From an uncultured Roseburia sp. (GTDB lineage: Bacteria > Bacillota > Clostridia > Lachnospirales > Lachnospiraceae), in NCBI GenBank assembly GCA_947383215.1, contig CANDCP010000007.1:1-64000 (forward strand): 64,000 nt of DNA, given 5' to 3'. The notes under the pieces are model-generated. The model made no database searches. It was not told the origin of the DNA and saw nothing but the letters and a program-made list of their open reading frames with translations. Of this stretch, positions 16,541 through 24,942 are shown one piece after another. Both the position numbers and the translations under genes were made by a program. Within the stretch, counting starts at the first letter, position 1. Each line of letters opens with the position of its first letter.

Positions 16541-16569
16541 AGCATATGGCATATACTCCCGTCTTGCAA
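16541..16569 (-). promoter_or_regulatory. Alternative promoter abutting the TTCG tract
   Basis: The minus strand reads TTGCAA (16564-16569), 17 bases, TATGCT (16541-16546). If used, transcription would start within the TTCG repeat itself. It is weaker than the promoter at 16615-16643. Confidence 0.35.
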
Positions 16570-16614
16570 GCGCTTTTACAAAAATATTATGTTTTTTTCC
16601 AATTTATTACTTAT

Positions 16615-16643
16615 ATTATACCCCCATTTCCTTCTTATCACAA
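16615..16643 (-). promoter_or_regulatory. Promoter of the signalling island
   Basis: The minus strand reads TTGTGA (16638-16643), 17 bases, TATAAT (16615-16620), a perfect -10. Transcription should begin near 16608, giving a leader of about 230 bases that contains the TTCG repeat and the long hairpin. The rest of the gap between ispD and the giant gene (16644-16757) shows nothing recognisable. Confidence 0.65.
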
Positions 16644-16757
16644 CTGAAATTTTGTCTTATGCATTCCATACCTTTTTCGAAATAACCTCTCGTTTCCCTG
16701 ATAATTTTTAGCCTGACAGTGCGGTCGCTTATTCCTATATACAATTCTTCTGCGCCG

Positions 16758-17462
16758 CTACAAAGCGCCCGTCCCGCTCCTCTGCCGCAGCAGCGCCTCC
16801 GCCACAAGCATATCCTCCGGCGTGGTAATCTTAATATTTTGATAACTTCCCTCTATCAGGTGCACCGGAACCTTACAGATTTGTTCCACCGCCATTGCGT
16901 CGTCGGTAATTTGGCAATCCGGCCTCTTTAAAATCTGTTCATAGGCATGATAAATCAGCCCATAAGAAAACGCCTGCGGCGTCTGTATTGTCCAGACATA
17001 CTCCCGCCGCGGCGTATCCAGAACGTGATTCTCACAGTCACTGATCTTTATCGTATCTTTTACCGGCATTCCCACGATACAGGCGCTCTTTTCGCGCACC
17101 GCCTGCATTGTCTTTTGAATCATTTCCTCTGTGACAAACGGCCTTGCGCCGTCATGGATCAACACATAGTCGCTGCCCGCCGCCGCTTTTAATCCCTCGA
17201 ACACAGAGTGATAGCGCTCCCTGCCGCCCGCGACAATTTCCGTCACCTTCTTTAATCCGTACCGTTCAACAATCTCCGTCCGACAGTAGGATTCTTCGTT
17301 CTCCCCTGTGACAAGAATAATCCCGTCAACCGCGCTTCTCTCAAAAGCCTCCAACGAATAGGCGAGCACCGGTTTTCCCGCAAGCATCAAATACTGCTTG
17401 TGAACTTTGCTGTTCATCCTGCTCCCTTTTCCCGCCGCAAGCACAACCGCCGTATATTTCAT
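16758..17462 (-). CDS. ispD: 2-C-methyl-D-erythritol 4-phosphate cytidylyltransferase
   Basis: About 234 residues from the ATG at 17462, which has GGAGG 5 bases upstream. It transfers CMP from CTP to MEP in the non-mevalonate isoprenoid pathway. The nucleotide-binding LAAGKGSRMNSK is at the N-terminus, VLIHDGARPFV in the middle, and the segment VWTIQTPQAF is typical of IspD. The length matches the family. It is the last gene of the tsa/rnz operon, 13 bases after tsaD. No ispF follows it. Confidence 0.95.
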   Translation of the reverse strand: MKYTAVVLAAGKGSRMNSKVHKQYLMLAGKPVLAYSLEAFERSAVDGIILVTGENEESYCRTEIVERYGLKKVTEIVAGGRERYHSVFEGLKAAAGSDYVLIHDGARPFVTEEMIQKTMQAVREKSACIVGMPVKDTIKISDCENHVLDTPRREYVWTIQTPQAFSYGLIYHAYEQILKRPDCQITDDAMAVEQICKVPVHLIEGSYQNIKITTPEDMLVAEALLRQRSGTGAL

Positions 17463-17475
17463 AGGCACCTCCAGA

Positions 17476-18507
17476 CTATCTCTCGCCAAGCTTTAAATTT
17501 GGAACCGCATTTAAATCAAGGCCAAAACGCTTTCCCGCTCTATATTCGTAGTATGCCGCCGCGCCTATCATCGCTGCATTGTCCGTACAGTACACGGGCG
17601 AAGGATAATAAAATTCAACGCCTCTGTCCATGCAGGCTTCCCTCATCCCCTCGCGGAGCGTACCGTTTGAAGCCACGCCGCCCGCAATCGCAAACTTTTT
17701 CGCTCTGTGCGCGTCAAGGGCAAGCATCGCATTCCCAATCAGCACATCCGTAACCGCTTTCTGAAACGACGCCGCGACATCCTCCTGCACAATTGGTATA
17801 TTCTTCATCCGACAGCCGTTTAAATAATTTAAAACCGCCGATTTCAACCCGCTGAAACTAAAATCGTACGCGCCGTCCGATACCTTTGGGCGCGGAAATT
17901 CGACCGCGTGAGGGTTGCCGGTCCGCGCCGCCTTTTCGATTTTCGGGCCTCCGGGATAACCGAGCCCGATTGCGCGCGCCACCTTATCAAACGCCTCCCC
18001 CGCCGCATCGTCCCTCGTTCTCCCCAGCACCTCGTAAGCTCCGTAATCCGCCACGTTCACAAGATGCGTATGTCCGCCTGAGACCACAAGACACAAAAAC
18101 GGCGGTGTCAGCTCCTTATTTTCTATGTAATTGGCGCTGATATGCCCCTCAATATGGTGCACGCCGACAAGCGGAATTCCCCTGGCATAGCTGATTGCCT
18201 TTGCCTCCGCCACGCCGACAAGCAATGCTCCTACCAGTCCCGGCCCGTAGGTAACTCCGATAGCGTCGATATCCTGCCAGCGCGCCCCCGCGGTTTCCAT
18301 CGCCTCTGTAATCACCTGGTTTATTTTCTCTATATGCTTTCTGGACGCAATCTCCGGCACAACGCCTCCATACAGGGTATGTAGCTCTATCTGGGAAGAA
18401 ATAATATTGCTCCTCACATCCCGCCCGTTTACCACAACTGCCGCCGCGGTTTCATCGCAGGAGCTCTCAATTGCGAGCACGGCAATATCTCCCTGTTTCT
18501 TAATCAT
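17476..18507 (-). CDS. tsaD: tRNA N6-adenosine threonylcarbamoyltransferase TsaD
   Basis: This 343-residue protein transfers the threonylcarbamoyl group to A37 of ANN-decoding tRNAs (t6A). It has [14 protein letters not shown] at the N-terminus, the metal-binding HHIEGH motif, [11 protein letters not shown] and [10 protein letters not shown], all Kae1/TsaD signatures at the expected length. It overlaps the preceding small membrane protein gene by 8 bases. TsaB and TsaE, its partners, are encoded upstream in the same operon; TsaC is not in the window. Confidence 0.97.
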   Translation of the reverse strand: MIKKQGDIAVLAIESSCDETAAAVVVNGRDVRSNIISSQIELHTLYGGVVPEIASRKHIEKINQVITEAMETAGARWQDIDAIGVTYGPGLVGALLVGVAEAKAISYARGIPLVGVHHIEGHISANYIENKELTPPFLCLVVSGGHTHLVNVADYGAYEVLGRTRDDAAGEAFDKVARAIGLGYPGGPKIEKAARTGNPHAVEFPRPKVSDGAYDFSFSGLKSAVLNYLNGCRMKNIPIVQEDVAASFQKAVTDVLIGNAMLALDAHRAKKFAIAGGVASNGTLREGMREACMDRGVEFYYPSPVYCTDNAAMIGAAAYYEYRAGKRFGLDLNAVPNLKLGER

Positions 18508-19081
18508 CTGCGTCTTCTCCCTCCAACAAATAAAACCCTAACATTTTCCAGTTCTCGGATTCATCCTTTCGCAGCACATAGCGCTGCGCCGGACGGGTGT
18601 AAGCGCCGGAACCCTCCGTGATAAAATACGAGGCGGAGACATAGGCGCACTCCTTTCCGTCTATCTTTTTATATTGAACGTCGGCGCTGTCCGACACCGT
18701 AGCGCTTACAATCTTTTTTTCTAACGCCTGATATTCCTGCACATCGCCTTTCACGTTCTCATAAAAAGTATCCAGAGGATTCTCCTCTAAAAGCTCCTCA
18801 TCCATCAGCCGGCGCATCTGGTCGGCCAGGCCCTTAAACTGCTCGTCGGTATATTCCTCGTTATAAAGGCAGCAGATAATCCTGTTGTAAAATTTAATCA
18901 CTTCTCTCGGCGTCAAAAGATAAGATTTCTCCAGATCCTTTGTCAACACCTTCTCAACCTCTGTCAGCTCCAAATCGTTTTCCACGCTTTTCCTGGACGC
19001 GTTGCTTGAAATAAAATAATACAGCCCAACCACCAGACTGATACAGATAACCGTGATCACGATCCCCCTGATTTTCTTCAT
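18500..19081 (-). CDS. Small membrane-anchored protein of unknown function
   Basis: About 193 residues from the ATG at 19081, chosen because GGAGG is 7 bases upstream; an ATG at 19087 overlapping the rnz stop is too close to that site. An N-terminal helix (about residues 6-24, [18 protein letters not shown]) anchors a probably extracytoplasmic domain containing [21 protein letters not shown] recall similar proteins annotated as DUF6715 in Lachnospiraceae, but I am not certain. It sits between rnz and tsaD and overlaps both, so it is cotranslated with housekeeping genes. Its function is unknown. Confidence 0.7.
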   Translation of the reverse strand: MKKIRGIVITVICISLVVGLYYFISSNASRKSVENDLELTEVEKVLTKDLEKSYLLTPREVIKFYNRIICCLYNEEYTDEQFKGLADQMRRLMDEELLEENPLDTFYENVKGDVQEYQALEKKIVSATVSDSADVQYKKIDGKECAYVSASYFITEGSGAYTRPAQRYVLRKDESENWKMLGFYLLEGEDADD

Positions 19082-19083
19082 AT

Positions 19084-19995
19084 TCATCCCTCCTCAAAAT
19101 CCAGCTCTACCGACATCCCGTCTTTTCCAAGGAGCGCATTCGGAAATATCCTGTGCACCTCATCCATATAGTTGCCCGCATGTGTCAGCGACGGACTGAA
19201 ATGCGTCAGCCACAGCTGCCGGACATTTGCCTGCCTCGCCAGCTGCGCCGCCTCATAAAAAGTCATATGCTTATACTGTCTCGCCTTTTCTATCTTATCT
19301 TTCTCGGCATACATGCCCTCGCAGATAAATAAATCCGCATTCTCCGCCGCCTTTGCAATCGTCTCCGTCGGCCTTGTATCCGTACAGTAGGTCAGCTTTA
19401 TTCCCTTTCTCTGAGGTCCCAAAACCATATCCGGCGTAAATGTTCCCTCCTGTGTCTCCACAGTCGTCCCTTTTTGCAGTACACTCCAGTATTTTTTCGG
19501 TATCCCGTGTTCGTTCGCGGACTCTACCGAAAACCGGCCCTGACGCGGAATTTCAATCGTATAGCCATAACAGGTAACATTATGCTTCACCCGAAACGCA
19601 TGAATATGATAGCCGTACAATTCAACTGTCTGCTCCGGCTGCGCGAGTTCAATATAACGGATCTCAAACGGCAGCTCCGGCGCAATCACACGAAGCGCCT
19701 CCACCACGCGCTCTAAGCCCTTTGGACCAACCATCGTAAGCGGCTCGGTTCTCTCCGCATTTCCCATCGTCAGCAAAATCCCCGGCAGTCCGCTGATATG
19801 GTCCGCGTGATAATGCGTAAAACACATAACGTCGATCGGCTTAAAGCTCCAGCCTCTCTCTTTGACCGCAATCTGCGTTCCCTCGCCGCAGTCGATCATA
19901 AGGCTTCTTCCATTGTATCTTGTCATAAGGGATGTGAGCCACCGATGCGGCAGCGGCATCATCCCCCCGGTTCCCAGCAAACAGACATCTAACAT
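19084..19995 (-). CDS. rnz: Ribonuclease Z
   Basis: This 303-residue metallo-beta-lactamase fold endonuclease matures tRNA 3' ends lacking an encoded CCA, which fits the CCA-less tRNA-Ser genes at the left edge. It has LLGTGGMMPLPHR at the N-terminus, the zinc motif FTHYHADHISGLPG, DCGEGTQ and the C-terminal WLTHFSPS. The length is that of the short RNase Z form. It belongs to the tsa operon. Confidence 0.95.
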   Translation of the reverse strand: MLDVCLLGTGGMMPLPHRWLTSLMTRYNGRSLMIDCGEGTQIAVKERGWSFKPIDVMCFTHYHADHISGLPGILLTMGNAERTEPLTMVGPKGLERVVEALRVIAPELPFEIRYIELAQPEQTVELYGYHIHAFRVKHNVTCYGYTIEIPRQGRFSVESANEHGIPKKYWSVLQKGTTVETQEGTFTPDMVLGPQRKGIKLTYCTDTRPTETIAKAAENADLFICEGMYAEKDKIEKARQYKHMTFYEAAQLARQANVRQLWLTHFSPSLTHAGNYMDEVHRIFPNALLGKDGMSVELDFEEG

Positions 19996-20017
19996 TTTAT
20001 TTCCTCAATCCTGCGAC

Positions 20018-20242
20018 TCACAAAAACTCCGTCGCCATTCTTTCTTTGGGGCAAATTACAAAATTTTCCAGCCATTTGTCATAACAGGACTCGCAGACAA
20101 AAAATTCGTCTATCCTGCCATCCTTCTTTGAAAAATATCCCCACTGCTTTTTCACATGCAGAAAATCTTTCTCTACAACATTTCCAAAGGCGCTAAAATG
20201 CGTCCCGCAACAATTACAGACAATACTCTTCTTTTCTTCCAT
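20018..20242 (-). CDS. Small zinc-ribbon protein of unknown function
   Basis: This 74-residue protein contains CNCCGTHF near the N-terminus and CESCYDKW later, two CxxC knuckles that should bind one zinc ion. No other domain is visible. It lies between rimI and rnz in the t6A operon. The upstream gap of 50 bases is AT-rich with no clear terminator. I cannot assign a function. Confidence 0.65.
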   Translation of the reverse strand: MEEKKSIVCNCCGTHFSAFGNVVEKDFLHVKKQWGYFSKKDGRIDEFFVCESCYDKWLENFVICPKERMATEFL

Positions 20243-20292
20243 GATATGCCTCCACAGTTTCTCTTTTATATATAAAAATATTATAAAAGAAT

Positions 20293-20763
20293 CTAATCCT
20301 GTCGAACAGTGGAAATTACTGGCGTATCATCTACATGATAATGCATGACGCACGCATCCTCCCTCGGCTTTTCATAGAATCCCCTTCGCACCGCGCAGCG
20401 CTTAAAACCGATTTTTTCATACAGCTTAATCGCCGCGTCATTCGATATGCGAACCTCCAAAATATAGTTTTGAATCCCATAAGACGCCGTCTTCTCAATT
20501 AACGCGCGCACCAGCCGCTCCGCAATTCCACGCCTGCGGTACGGCCTTGCCACCGCTACATTTGTGATCTCTCCCTCGTCCGCCGCAAGGTAAACGCCGC
20601 AGTAGCCGCAGACTTCCTCTCCATCCTTTGCAACAAGAAACAGTACGTTTTCCATCGCAAGCGTATCCGAAAATCCCTGTTCGCTCCACGGCGCGGAAAA
20701 TATCTGACCCTCGAGCCTCGCCACCGCGGGAACCTCCCGCTCCGTCATCTGCGTAATCAGCAT
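20293..20763 (-). CDS. rimI: Ribosomal protein S18-alanine N-acetyltransferase (GNAT family)
   Basis: This 156-residue GNAT acetyltransferase has the acetyl-CoA site RPYRRRGIAERLV and the C-terminal NDAAIKLYEKIGFKR typical of RimI. It overlaps the end of tsaB by 7 bases, the common tsaE-tsaB-rimI-tsaD order in Bacillota. The likely substrate is the N-terminal Ala of ribosomal protein S18; this comes from family and context. Confidence 0.9.
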   Translation of the reverse strand: MLITQMTEREVPAVARLEGQIFSAPWSEQGFSDTLAMENVLFLVAKDGEEVCGYCGVYLAADEGEITNVAVARPYRRRGIAERLVRALIEKTASYGIQNYILEVRISNDAAIKLYEKIGFKRCAVRRGFYEKPREDACVMHYHVDDTPVISTVRQD

Positions 20764-21470
20764 GGCATTGCCCGCCGCTTTTGCAGTCTCTCCCTCTCGG
20801 CCTGCGACAATCGCAGATAGTCCGGCGTATGTTCCGCGGCGCTTACCGTCTTTCCGGCACGGAAATATTCGCCGGCGAGAGCCGCCACGCTCGCCGCCCG
20901 CTGTTTATTCATATGCGCGGGCGCAAACTCATATTTGACTTTACAGTTTTCCCTGATATACTCTGAAAACACCGCCACGCCGTCGCCCAGGAATGTCACG
21001 GCGCGCCCTTCCATGTGAATACTTTCTATAATCTCATCAATCGCAACCGCGCACTGCGGTTTTATAATTTTCATTCCCTCTTCCTCAAACGCATAAAGTC
21101 CGGTATACGTCTGATTTCTTCTGGCGTCCATCAACGGGCATACCAGGTTCCGGTTCCCATAGAGGTTGTACGCCAGCGCGTCTACGGTGGGAACATGGAT
21201 CAACGGTTTATCCAGCGCAAGCCCCAGCCCCTTTGCCGTAGAGGAGCCAATGCGCAGCCCGGTAAAAGACCCCGGTCCCCCCGCCACCGCAATCGCATCG
21301 ATCCCGCTTAAATCCAGCTCGATCATCCGTACCAGCTCATCCAGCATCGGAAGCAGCGTCTGCGAATGCGTCTTTTTATAATTAATGGTAAATTCGCCGC
21401 ACAGGTTGTCATCCTCCACCACGGCGATGCTTGCGACAAGCCCGGAACTGTCTATTGCGAGTATCTTCAT
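20757..21470 (-). CDS. tsaB: tRNA threonylcarbamoyladenosine biosynthesis protein TsaB
   Basis: This 237-residue ASKHA-fold partner of TsaD has LAIDSSGLVASIAV at the N-terminus and AVAGGPGSFTGLRIG, the TsaB signature. It lacks the metal-binding histidines of TsaD, as expected. It overlaps tsaE by 4 bases (ATGA) and rimI by 7 bases, so translation is coupled. Confidence 0.95.
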   Translation of the reverse strand: MKILAIDSSGLVASIAVVEDDNLCGEFTINYKKTHSQTLLPMLDELVRMIELDLSGIDAIAVAGGPGSFTGLRIGSSTAKGLGLALDKPLIHVPTVDALAYNLYGNRNLVCPLMDARRNQTYTGLYAFEEEGMKIIKPQCAVAIDEIIESIHMEGRAVTFLGDGVAVFSEYIRENCKVKYEFAPAHMNKQRAASVAALAGEYFRAGKTVSAAEHTPDYLRLSQAERERLQKRRAMPC

Positions 21471-21898
21471 CCCATCACCTCTTCTACGGTTATCTTCCTG
21501 TAATCAAACCCTTTTTCCAGATTTTTCTCAATGGTTATCTGTCTGTAACAGGGCGGCAAAATCTCCTCGATCAAATTTGCCCACTCGATCATCGTCACGC
21601 CGGCGCCATAAAAATAATCCTCGTAGCCGATTTCATCCATCTCCTCAATATCGGCAATACGATAGACGTCAAAATGGTAAAACGGCAGACGCCCCTCCTC
21701 ATATACCTGTACGATCGTAAATGTGGGGCTGCAGATTGCCTCTTCGATCTCAAGCCCCCGCGCGATCCCCTGGGTCAGAACGGTTTTGCCCGTACCCAGA
21801 TCGCCGATCAGCGTATAGACCTCCCCGGGCTTCGCTTTACGTCCGATTTTCTCTCCCAAAGCCGCCGTCTCCTCCGGCGTCCATGTCTCGTACACCAT
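21467..21898 (-). CDS. tsaE: tRNA threonylcarbamoyladenosine biosynthesis ATPase TsaE
   Basis: This 143-residue P-loop ATPase has the Walker A motif GDLGTGKTVLTQG and the downstream SPTFTIVQVYE and YHFDVYRI motifs of TsaE. It regulates the TsaBD complex in t6A synthesis. It is the second gene of the operon, 6 bases after the YcxB-like gene. Confidence 0.95.
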   Translation of the reverse strand: MVYETWTPEETAALGEKIGRKAKPGEVYTLIGDLGTGKTVLTQGIARGLEIEEAICSPTFTIVQVYEEGRLPFYHFDVYRIADIEEMDEIGYEDYFYGAGVTMIEWANLIEEILPPCYRQITIEKNLEKGFDYRKITVEEVMG

Positions 21899-21904
21899 AT
21901 CGCC

Positions 21905-22405
21905 TTACCTCCGGATACAATAACGGAATTTTTCCAGATGTCTCCCCGCCAGTTCCTTAAGTAGCTCATACTTCTCCCCCAGCTGTGAACGCGGTATCAC
22001 AAATGCATTCACCCTCGAACTGTAAATCAGCACATTGTGCCTTGTCGCCGTTATCTTATACACCTGCTTCCAGAGAAGTTCCGCGGATTCTCCGTTTTGG
22101 GAAACCGTAATTCCATCCTCGTCTATCCGGTAACGCAGCGTATTTTGCAGCTCGCCGGAAGATTGAAACTGTCTCTTTGCGCGCAGCTTCAGACTGCACG
22201 GCACATAGACAAGAAACAGGATGCCAAATACGATATATAATATTGTATATTCAGCCGTAACGCGCTCTCTTGTGATCGCCGCGGCCGCAAAAGACGCAAT
22301 TGCAATCAGAACGGAAAAGACGCCCTGAAAGCTTGTATAGTTGTGATACATACTAAACCGGTACATATCTTTCTCCGTCAAATTAATGTCAAATTCCGTC
22401 TGCAT
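21905..22405 (-). CDS. YcxB-like membrane protein
   Basis: About 166 residues from the ATG at 22405, which follows GAGGTG. Two hydrophobic segments (about residues 27-45 and 53-70) are followed by a C-terminal domain with RYRIDEDGITVSQNGESAEL and WKQVYKI, the pattern of YcxB family proteins. The family has no settled function. It is the first gene of the t6A operon, directly after a promoter at 22467-22495. Confidence 0.75.
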   Translation of the reverse strand: MQTEFDINLTEKDMYRFSMYHNYTSFQGVFSVLIAIASFAAAAITRERVTAEYTILYIVFGILFLVYVPCSLKLRAKRQFQSSGELQNTLRYRIDEDGITVSQNGESAELLWKQVYKITATRHNVLIYSSRVNAFVIPRSQLGEKYELLKELAGRHLEKFRYCIRR

Positions 22406-22438
22406 CTCTGTCACCTCAAAACAAACCGTTTTTACAAT

Positions 22439-22480
22439 ATAAAAAAACAATGCTTTCTTCATTATGAAGTATATCATTGT
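22439..22480 (-). terminator. Terminator of L-serine dehydratase operon
   Basis: On the minus strand CAATG (22474-22478) pairs with CATTG (22447-22451), and an inner CTTCA pairs with TGAAG. The stem is followed by seven or more T residues. It lies about 70 bases after the sdaAA stop and overlaps the -10 of the next operon. Confidence 0.6.
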
Positions 22481-22495
22481 TTTTCCAATTAGACA
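22467..22495 (-). promoter_or_regulatory. Promoter of the t6A operon
   Basis: The minus strand reads TTGTCT (22490-22495), 17 bases, TATACT (22467-22472). The same two hexamers and spacing occur upstream of queT. The -10 lies inside the terminator hairpin of the preceding operon. Confidence 0.6.
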
Positions 22496-22546
22496 AATCA
22501 TTTTCTTAATTTTTCCAACCGCCCCGCGATCGAGCCAGTCGCCCGG

Positions 22547-23419
22547 CTAGCTCAGCGGACCGATTTTCTCGCCGACCTCTATTCCCCACGGCGTAGCGGC
22601 CAGCCCTCCGGTCCCGGTCTCCTTTAAATCGTCCGGCATTGCCTTTCCTACGGCGCGCATGGCGTCGATCACCTGGTCGGGCGGAATTTTACTGTAAATC
22701 CCGGCAAGCGCCTCGTCCGCGCAGATCAGGGCATTGACGGCTCCCATCGCGTTTCGTTTGACGCAGGGAATCTCCACGAGCCCGGCGACAGGGTCACAGA
22801 CAAGTCCCATTAAATTTTTCAAAGTCAGCGCCGCCGCCGAGGCAATCGCGTCCGCGCCGCCTCCCATCAAAAAAACCGCCGCTCCCGCAGCCATCGCGGA
22901 GGCCGTTCCGATTTCCGCCTGACATCCTCCGGCCGCTCCCGCAATAAAAGCCCGGTTTGCGATTACACCGCCGATTCCCGCGGCTACATACAGCGCATGT
23001 ATCATCCGCTCTCTCGGAAATCCTCTCTCCGCCTCCATCGCAAGCAGCACGGCAGGGACAACGCCGCAGGAACCCGCCGTAGGCGCCGCCACAATCCGCC
23101 GCATACACGCATTCGATTCTCCCAGCTTGAGCGCAATCTCCATTGTATGCCCGATAAAATCTCCGCAAATCAGATTCCCGGCTTCTCTCGCGTTTCGCAT
23201 CTTCTCCCCCTCGCCGCCCACAAGCGCGCTCTTTGAAGCGCGGGCCGGATCATAAGCGCGGACAGCCTCCCGCATGGCCTCATACATCCGCTCCATCTCC
23301 CTTAATGATTCCTCTCTCGATATCCCCCGTTCCCTGCAGTCATCCTCCAGCACGGTCTGCCAGAAATCCCATTTTTTTTCCTTTGTAACCGTGATTATCT
23401 TCTCCAGAGAGTCGTACAT
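22547..23419 (-). CDS. sdaAA: L-serine dehydratase, iron-sulfur-dependent, alpha subunit
   Basis: About 290 residues from the ATG at 23419, which has GGAGG 6 bases upstream. With the beta subunit it deaminates L-serine to pyruvate and ammonia using an oxygen-sensitive 4Fe-4S cluster. AAPTAGSCGVVP, the GGCQAEIGTASAM segment and CDPVAGLVEIPC supply the cluster cysteines. The start lies about 80 bases inside the end of the beta-subunit gene in another frame. The length is normal for the family. Confidence 0.95.
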   Translation of the reverse strand: MYDSLEKIITVTKEKKWDFWQTVLEDDCRERGISREESLREMERMYEAMREAVRAYDPARASKSALVGGEGEKMRNAREAGNLICGDFIGHTMEIALKLGESNACMRRIVAAPTAGSCGVVPAVLLAMEAERGFPRERMIHALYVAAGIGGVIANRAFIAGAAGGCQAEIGTASAMAAGAAVFLMGGGADAIASAAALTLKNLMGLVCDPVAGLVEIPCVKRNAMGAVNALICADEALAGIYSKIPPDQVIDAMRAVGKAMPDDLKETGTGGLAATPWGIEVGEKIGPLS

Positions 23420-24104
23420 GCCCTTCCTCCGTTTCATGCCCTATACCCATATTCAGATACGTCACTTTGCGAATGCCGTCAAGACGCCGCAGACAAAGAA
23501 TCGCTTCCCCCGGTATCTCCTGGTCGCACTCCAATACCATCACCGCCTCGCCGCCTCTGCCCATGCGATAAAGCTGCATTGCGGCGATATTGACAGATCG
23601 ATCCGCCAACAGCGACGTAACCCCGGTGACATGGCCGGGCTCGTCAAGATTGTGCACAATCAGCGTAGGATATTCCCCTCCGACATTAATATTGAGGCCG
23701 TCGATCTCATCGATCCAAATCCGACCGCCCCCGATTGAAGACGCAATCACTTCCAGCCCTCTTCCACTCTCCCCGCAAATATTCATTTTTACGGTATTGG
23801 CATGTACGTCGTCGCCCAGATCAATCCCCCTTATCGAAAACGCAAGCCCGCTCTCCCCGGCATACGCAAAGCTCTCCGGGATGCGCTCATCCTCCACCGC
23901 AAAGCCTAAAAGCCCCGCGACCACAGCCCTGTCGGTTCCGTGTCCTCTCCCTGTCGCCATGAACGAACCGTGGAAATAAATTTCCGCTTTTCTAACCTCC
24001 TCGCCCAAAAGCTTTCGCGCGGCAAGTCCGATTCTGACCGCCCCCGCCGTATGCGAGCTGGAAGGCCCCACCATAACCGGTCCGATGATATCCAAAATAT
24101 TCAT
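23340..24104 (-). CDS. sdaAB: L-serine dehydratase, beta subunit, with C-terminal extension
   Basis: This 254-residue protein begins NILDIIGPVMVGPSSSHT, the family's substrate-binding motif, and has an ACT-type domain in the second half (TLIVHNLDEPGHVTGVTS). The usual family end is near VTYLNM. Here about 29 more residues follow, rich in Gly, His and Lys, and these codons overlap the start of sdaAA in another frame. The extension may be real, or the stop may have been lost. A GGGAG site lies 8 bases before the ATG. Confidence 0.9.
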   Translation of the reverse strand: MNILDIIGPVMVGPSSSHTAGAVRIGLAARKLLGEEVRKAEIYFHGSFMATGRGHGTDRAVVAGLLGFAVEDERIPESFAYAGESGLAFSIRGIDLGDDVHANTVKMNICGESGRGLEVIASSIGGGRIWIDEIDGLNINVGGEYPTLIVHNLDEPGHVTGVTSLLADRSVNIAAMQLYRMGRGGEAVMVLECDQEIPGEAILCLRRLDGIRKVTYLNMGIGHETEEGHVRLSGEDNHGYKGKKMGFLADRAGG

Positions 24105-24189
24105 GCTTATTTCTCCCGTCGAAAAAACCTCTCTTTTCTAATATTGCCTCCGGCAAATAAGCATATACATTTTCTAAAAATAAAGTTTT

Positions 24190-24675
24190 TTATTTAAATA
24201 TCGTATTCCGATATTTTGAGAGCAGGGAAAATAAAAACAGTCCGAGTATATAACAGGAAATTACCTCTCCGATTCCGACTGTTACCATCATATACGGAAT
24301 CGAATCCGGCAGGCCGTATGCATATGATAAAATAAACGGAACAATCACGGTATTCGATATGACCGGCGGAATCGGGGCAAGCCATTTATGCTTCCTTAAA
24401 AGATACGTCCCGGCCGCGCCGATGAGAGTTGCAATGCTTCCGAAAATTACATCCCATATTACGGCGCCGGTCAAGAAGTTACTCAACAGACAGCCTAAAA
24501 ACAGTCCCGGAATTGCCGCCGGAGTAAACACCGGCAAGATCGTAAGCGCCTCGGATATCCTCACCTGAATGGCGCCGCTCGCAAGATCAAACGCATTGAT
24601 AAAGTAAGTCAACACGACATAGATAGCTGCAATCATCGCAGCCTGAGTGATAAATAGCGTCTTTTTGTTTCTCAT
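24190..24675 (-). CDS. queT: QueT-family queuosine precursor transporter
   Basis: This 161-residue integral membrane protein has about five hydrophobic segments and the motif QVRISEALTILPVFTPAAIPG, typical of QueT, the substrate-binding S component of an ECF importer for preQ0/preQ1. A preQ1 class I riboswitch lies directly upstream, which supports the substrate. The ECF energising module (EcfA, EcfA', EcfT) is not in the window. Confidence 0.93.
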   Translation of the reverse strand: MRNKKTLFITQAAMIAAIYVVLTYFINAFDLASGAIQVRISEALTILPVFTPAAIPGLFLGCLLSNFLTGAVIWDVIFGSIATLIGAAGTYLLRKHKWLAPIPPVISNTVIVPFILSYAYGLPDSIPYMMVTVGIGEVISCYILGLFLFSLLSKYRNTIFK

Positions 24676-24683
24676 ATTCTGTT

Positions 24684-24728
24684 CTCCTTTAGTTTTGTTT
24701 TACGAGTGGAAGGTCTCGAACACTCGGT
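24684..24728 (-). promoter_or_regulatory. preQ1 class I riboswitch
   Basis: On the minus strand CGAGTG (24721-24726) pairs with CACTCG (24703-24708) around a loop TTCGAGACCTTC, followed by the A-rich tail TAAAACAAAACTAAAGGAG. The stem, the A-rich tail and the ACTAA just before the ribosome site match the B. subtilis queC preQ1-I layout. Ligand binding would form a pseudoknot that hides GGAG and so lowers queT translation. Confidence 0.85.
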
Positions 24729-24769
24729 ATTTCCCGCACTGCTGCAATACGCACATGCGCGGCTCTGAC

Positions 24770-24798
24770 AGTATATCACGCGCCCGGACAAAAGACAA
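24770..24798 (-). promoter_or_regulatory. Promoter of queT
   Basis: The minus strand reads TTGTCT (24793-24798), 17 bases, TATACT (24770-24775), about 40 bases upstream of the preQ1 aptamer. Confidence 0.6.
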
Positions 24799-24851
24799 GC
24801 TTTCTATCGGCCCATAACAACGTTCACGAAATAAATATTGTTGAAAAAGTA

Positions 24852-24880
24852 TTGAAATATCGAATTTTTTAGTTTATTAT
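24852..24880 (+). promoter_or_regulatory. Promoter of binding lipoprotein/chemoreceptor pair
   Basis: TTGAAA (24852-24857), 17 bases, TATTAT (24875-24880) on the plus strand, 62 bases before the lipoprotein start. It resembles sigma-A promoters and not the flagellar sigma-28 consensus. The gap from queT to this gene holds this promoter, the queT promoter and the riboswitch. Confidence 0.65.
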
Positions 24881-24942
24881 TTATGTATAAGCAGATTAAT
24901 TTTAACTATTTTTAAACTTATTTTAGCCAAAGGAGAAAATGT

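Noticed and set aside
16459..16647. Plus-strand frame with SFVR repeats
   Set aside because: The repeat is just translation of the TTCG tract, and the frame has no ribosome site and no related protein known to me.
16616..16807. Minus-strand 63-codon frame after ispD
   Set aside because: It overlaps the ispD end in another frame, has no ribosome site, and no motif is recognisable.
24852..24880. Sigma-28 motility promoter for the chemoreceptor pair
   Set aside because: The region has a sigma-A-like pair of hexamers and no TAAA-N15-GCCGATAA match.
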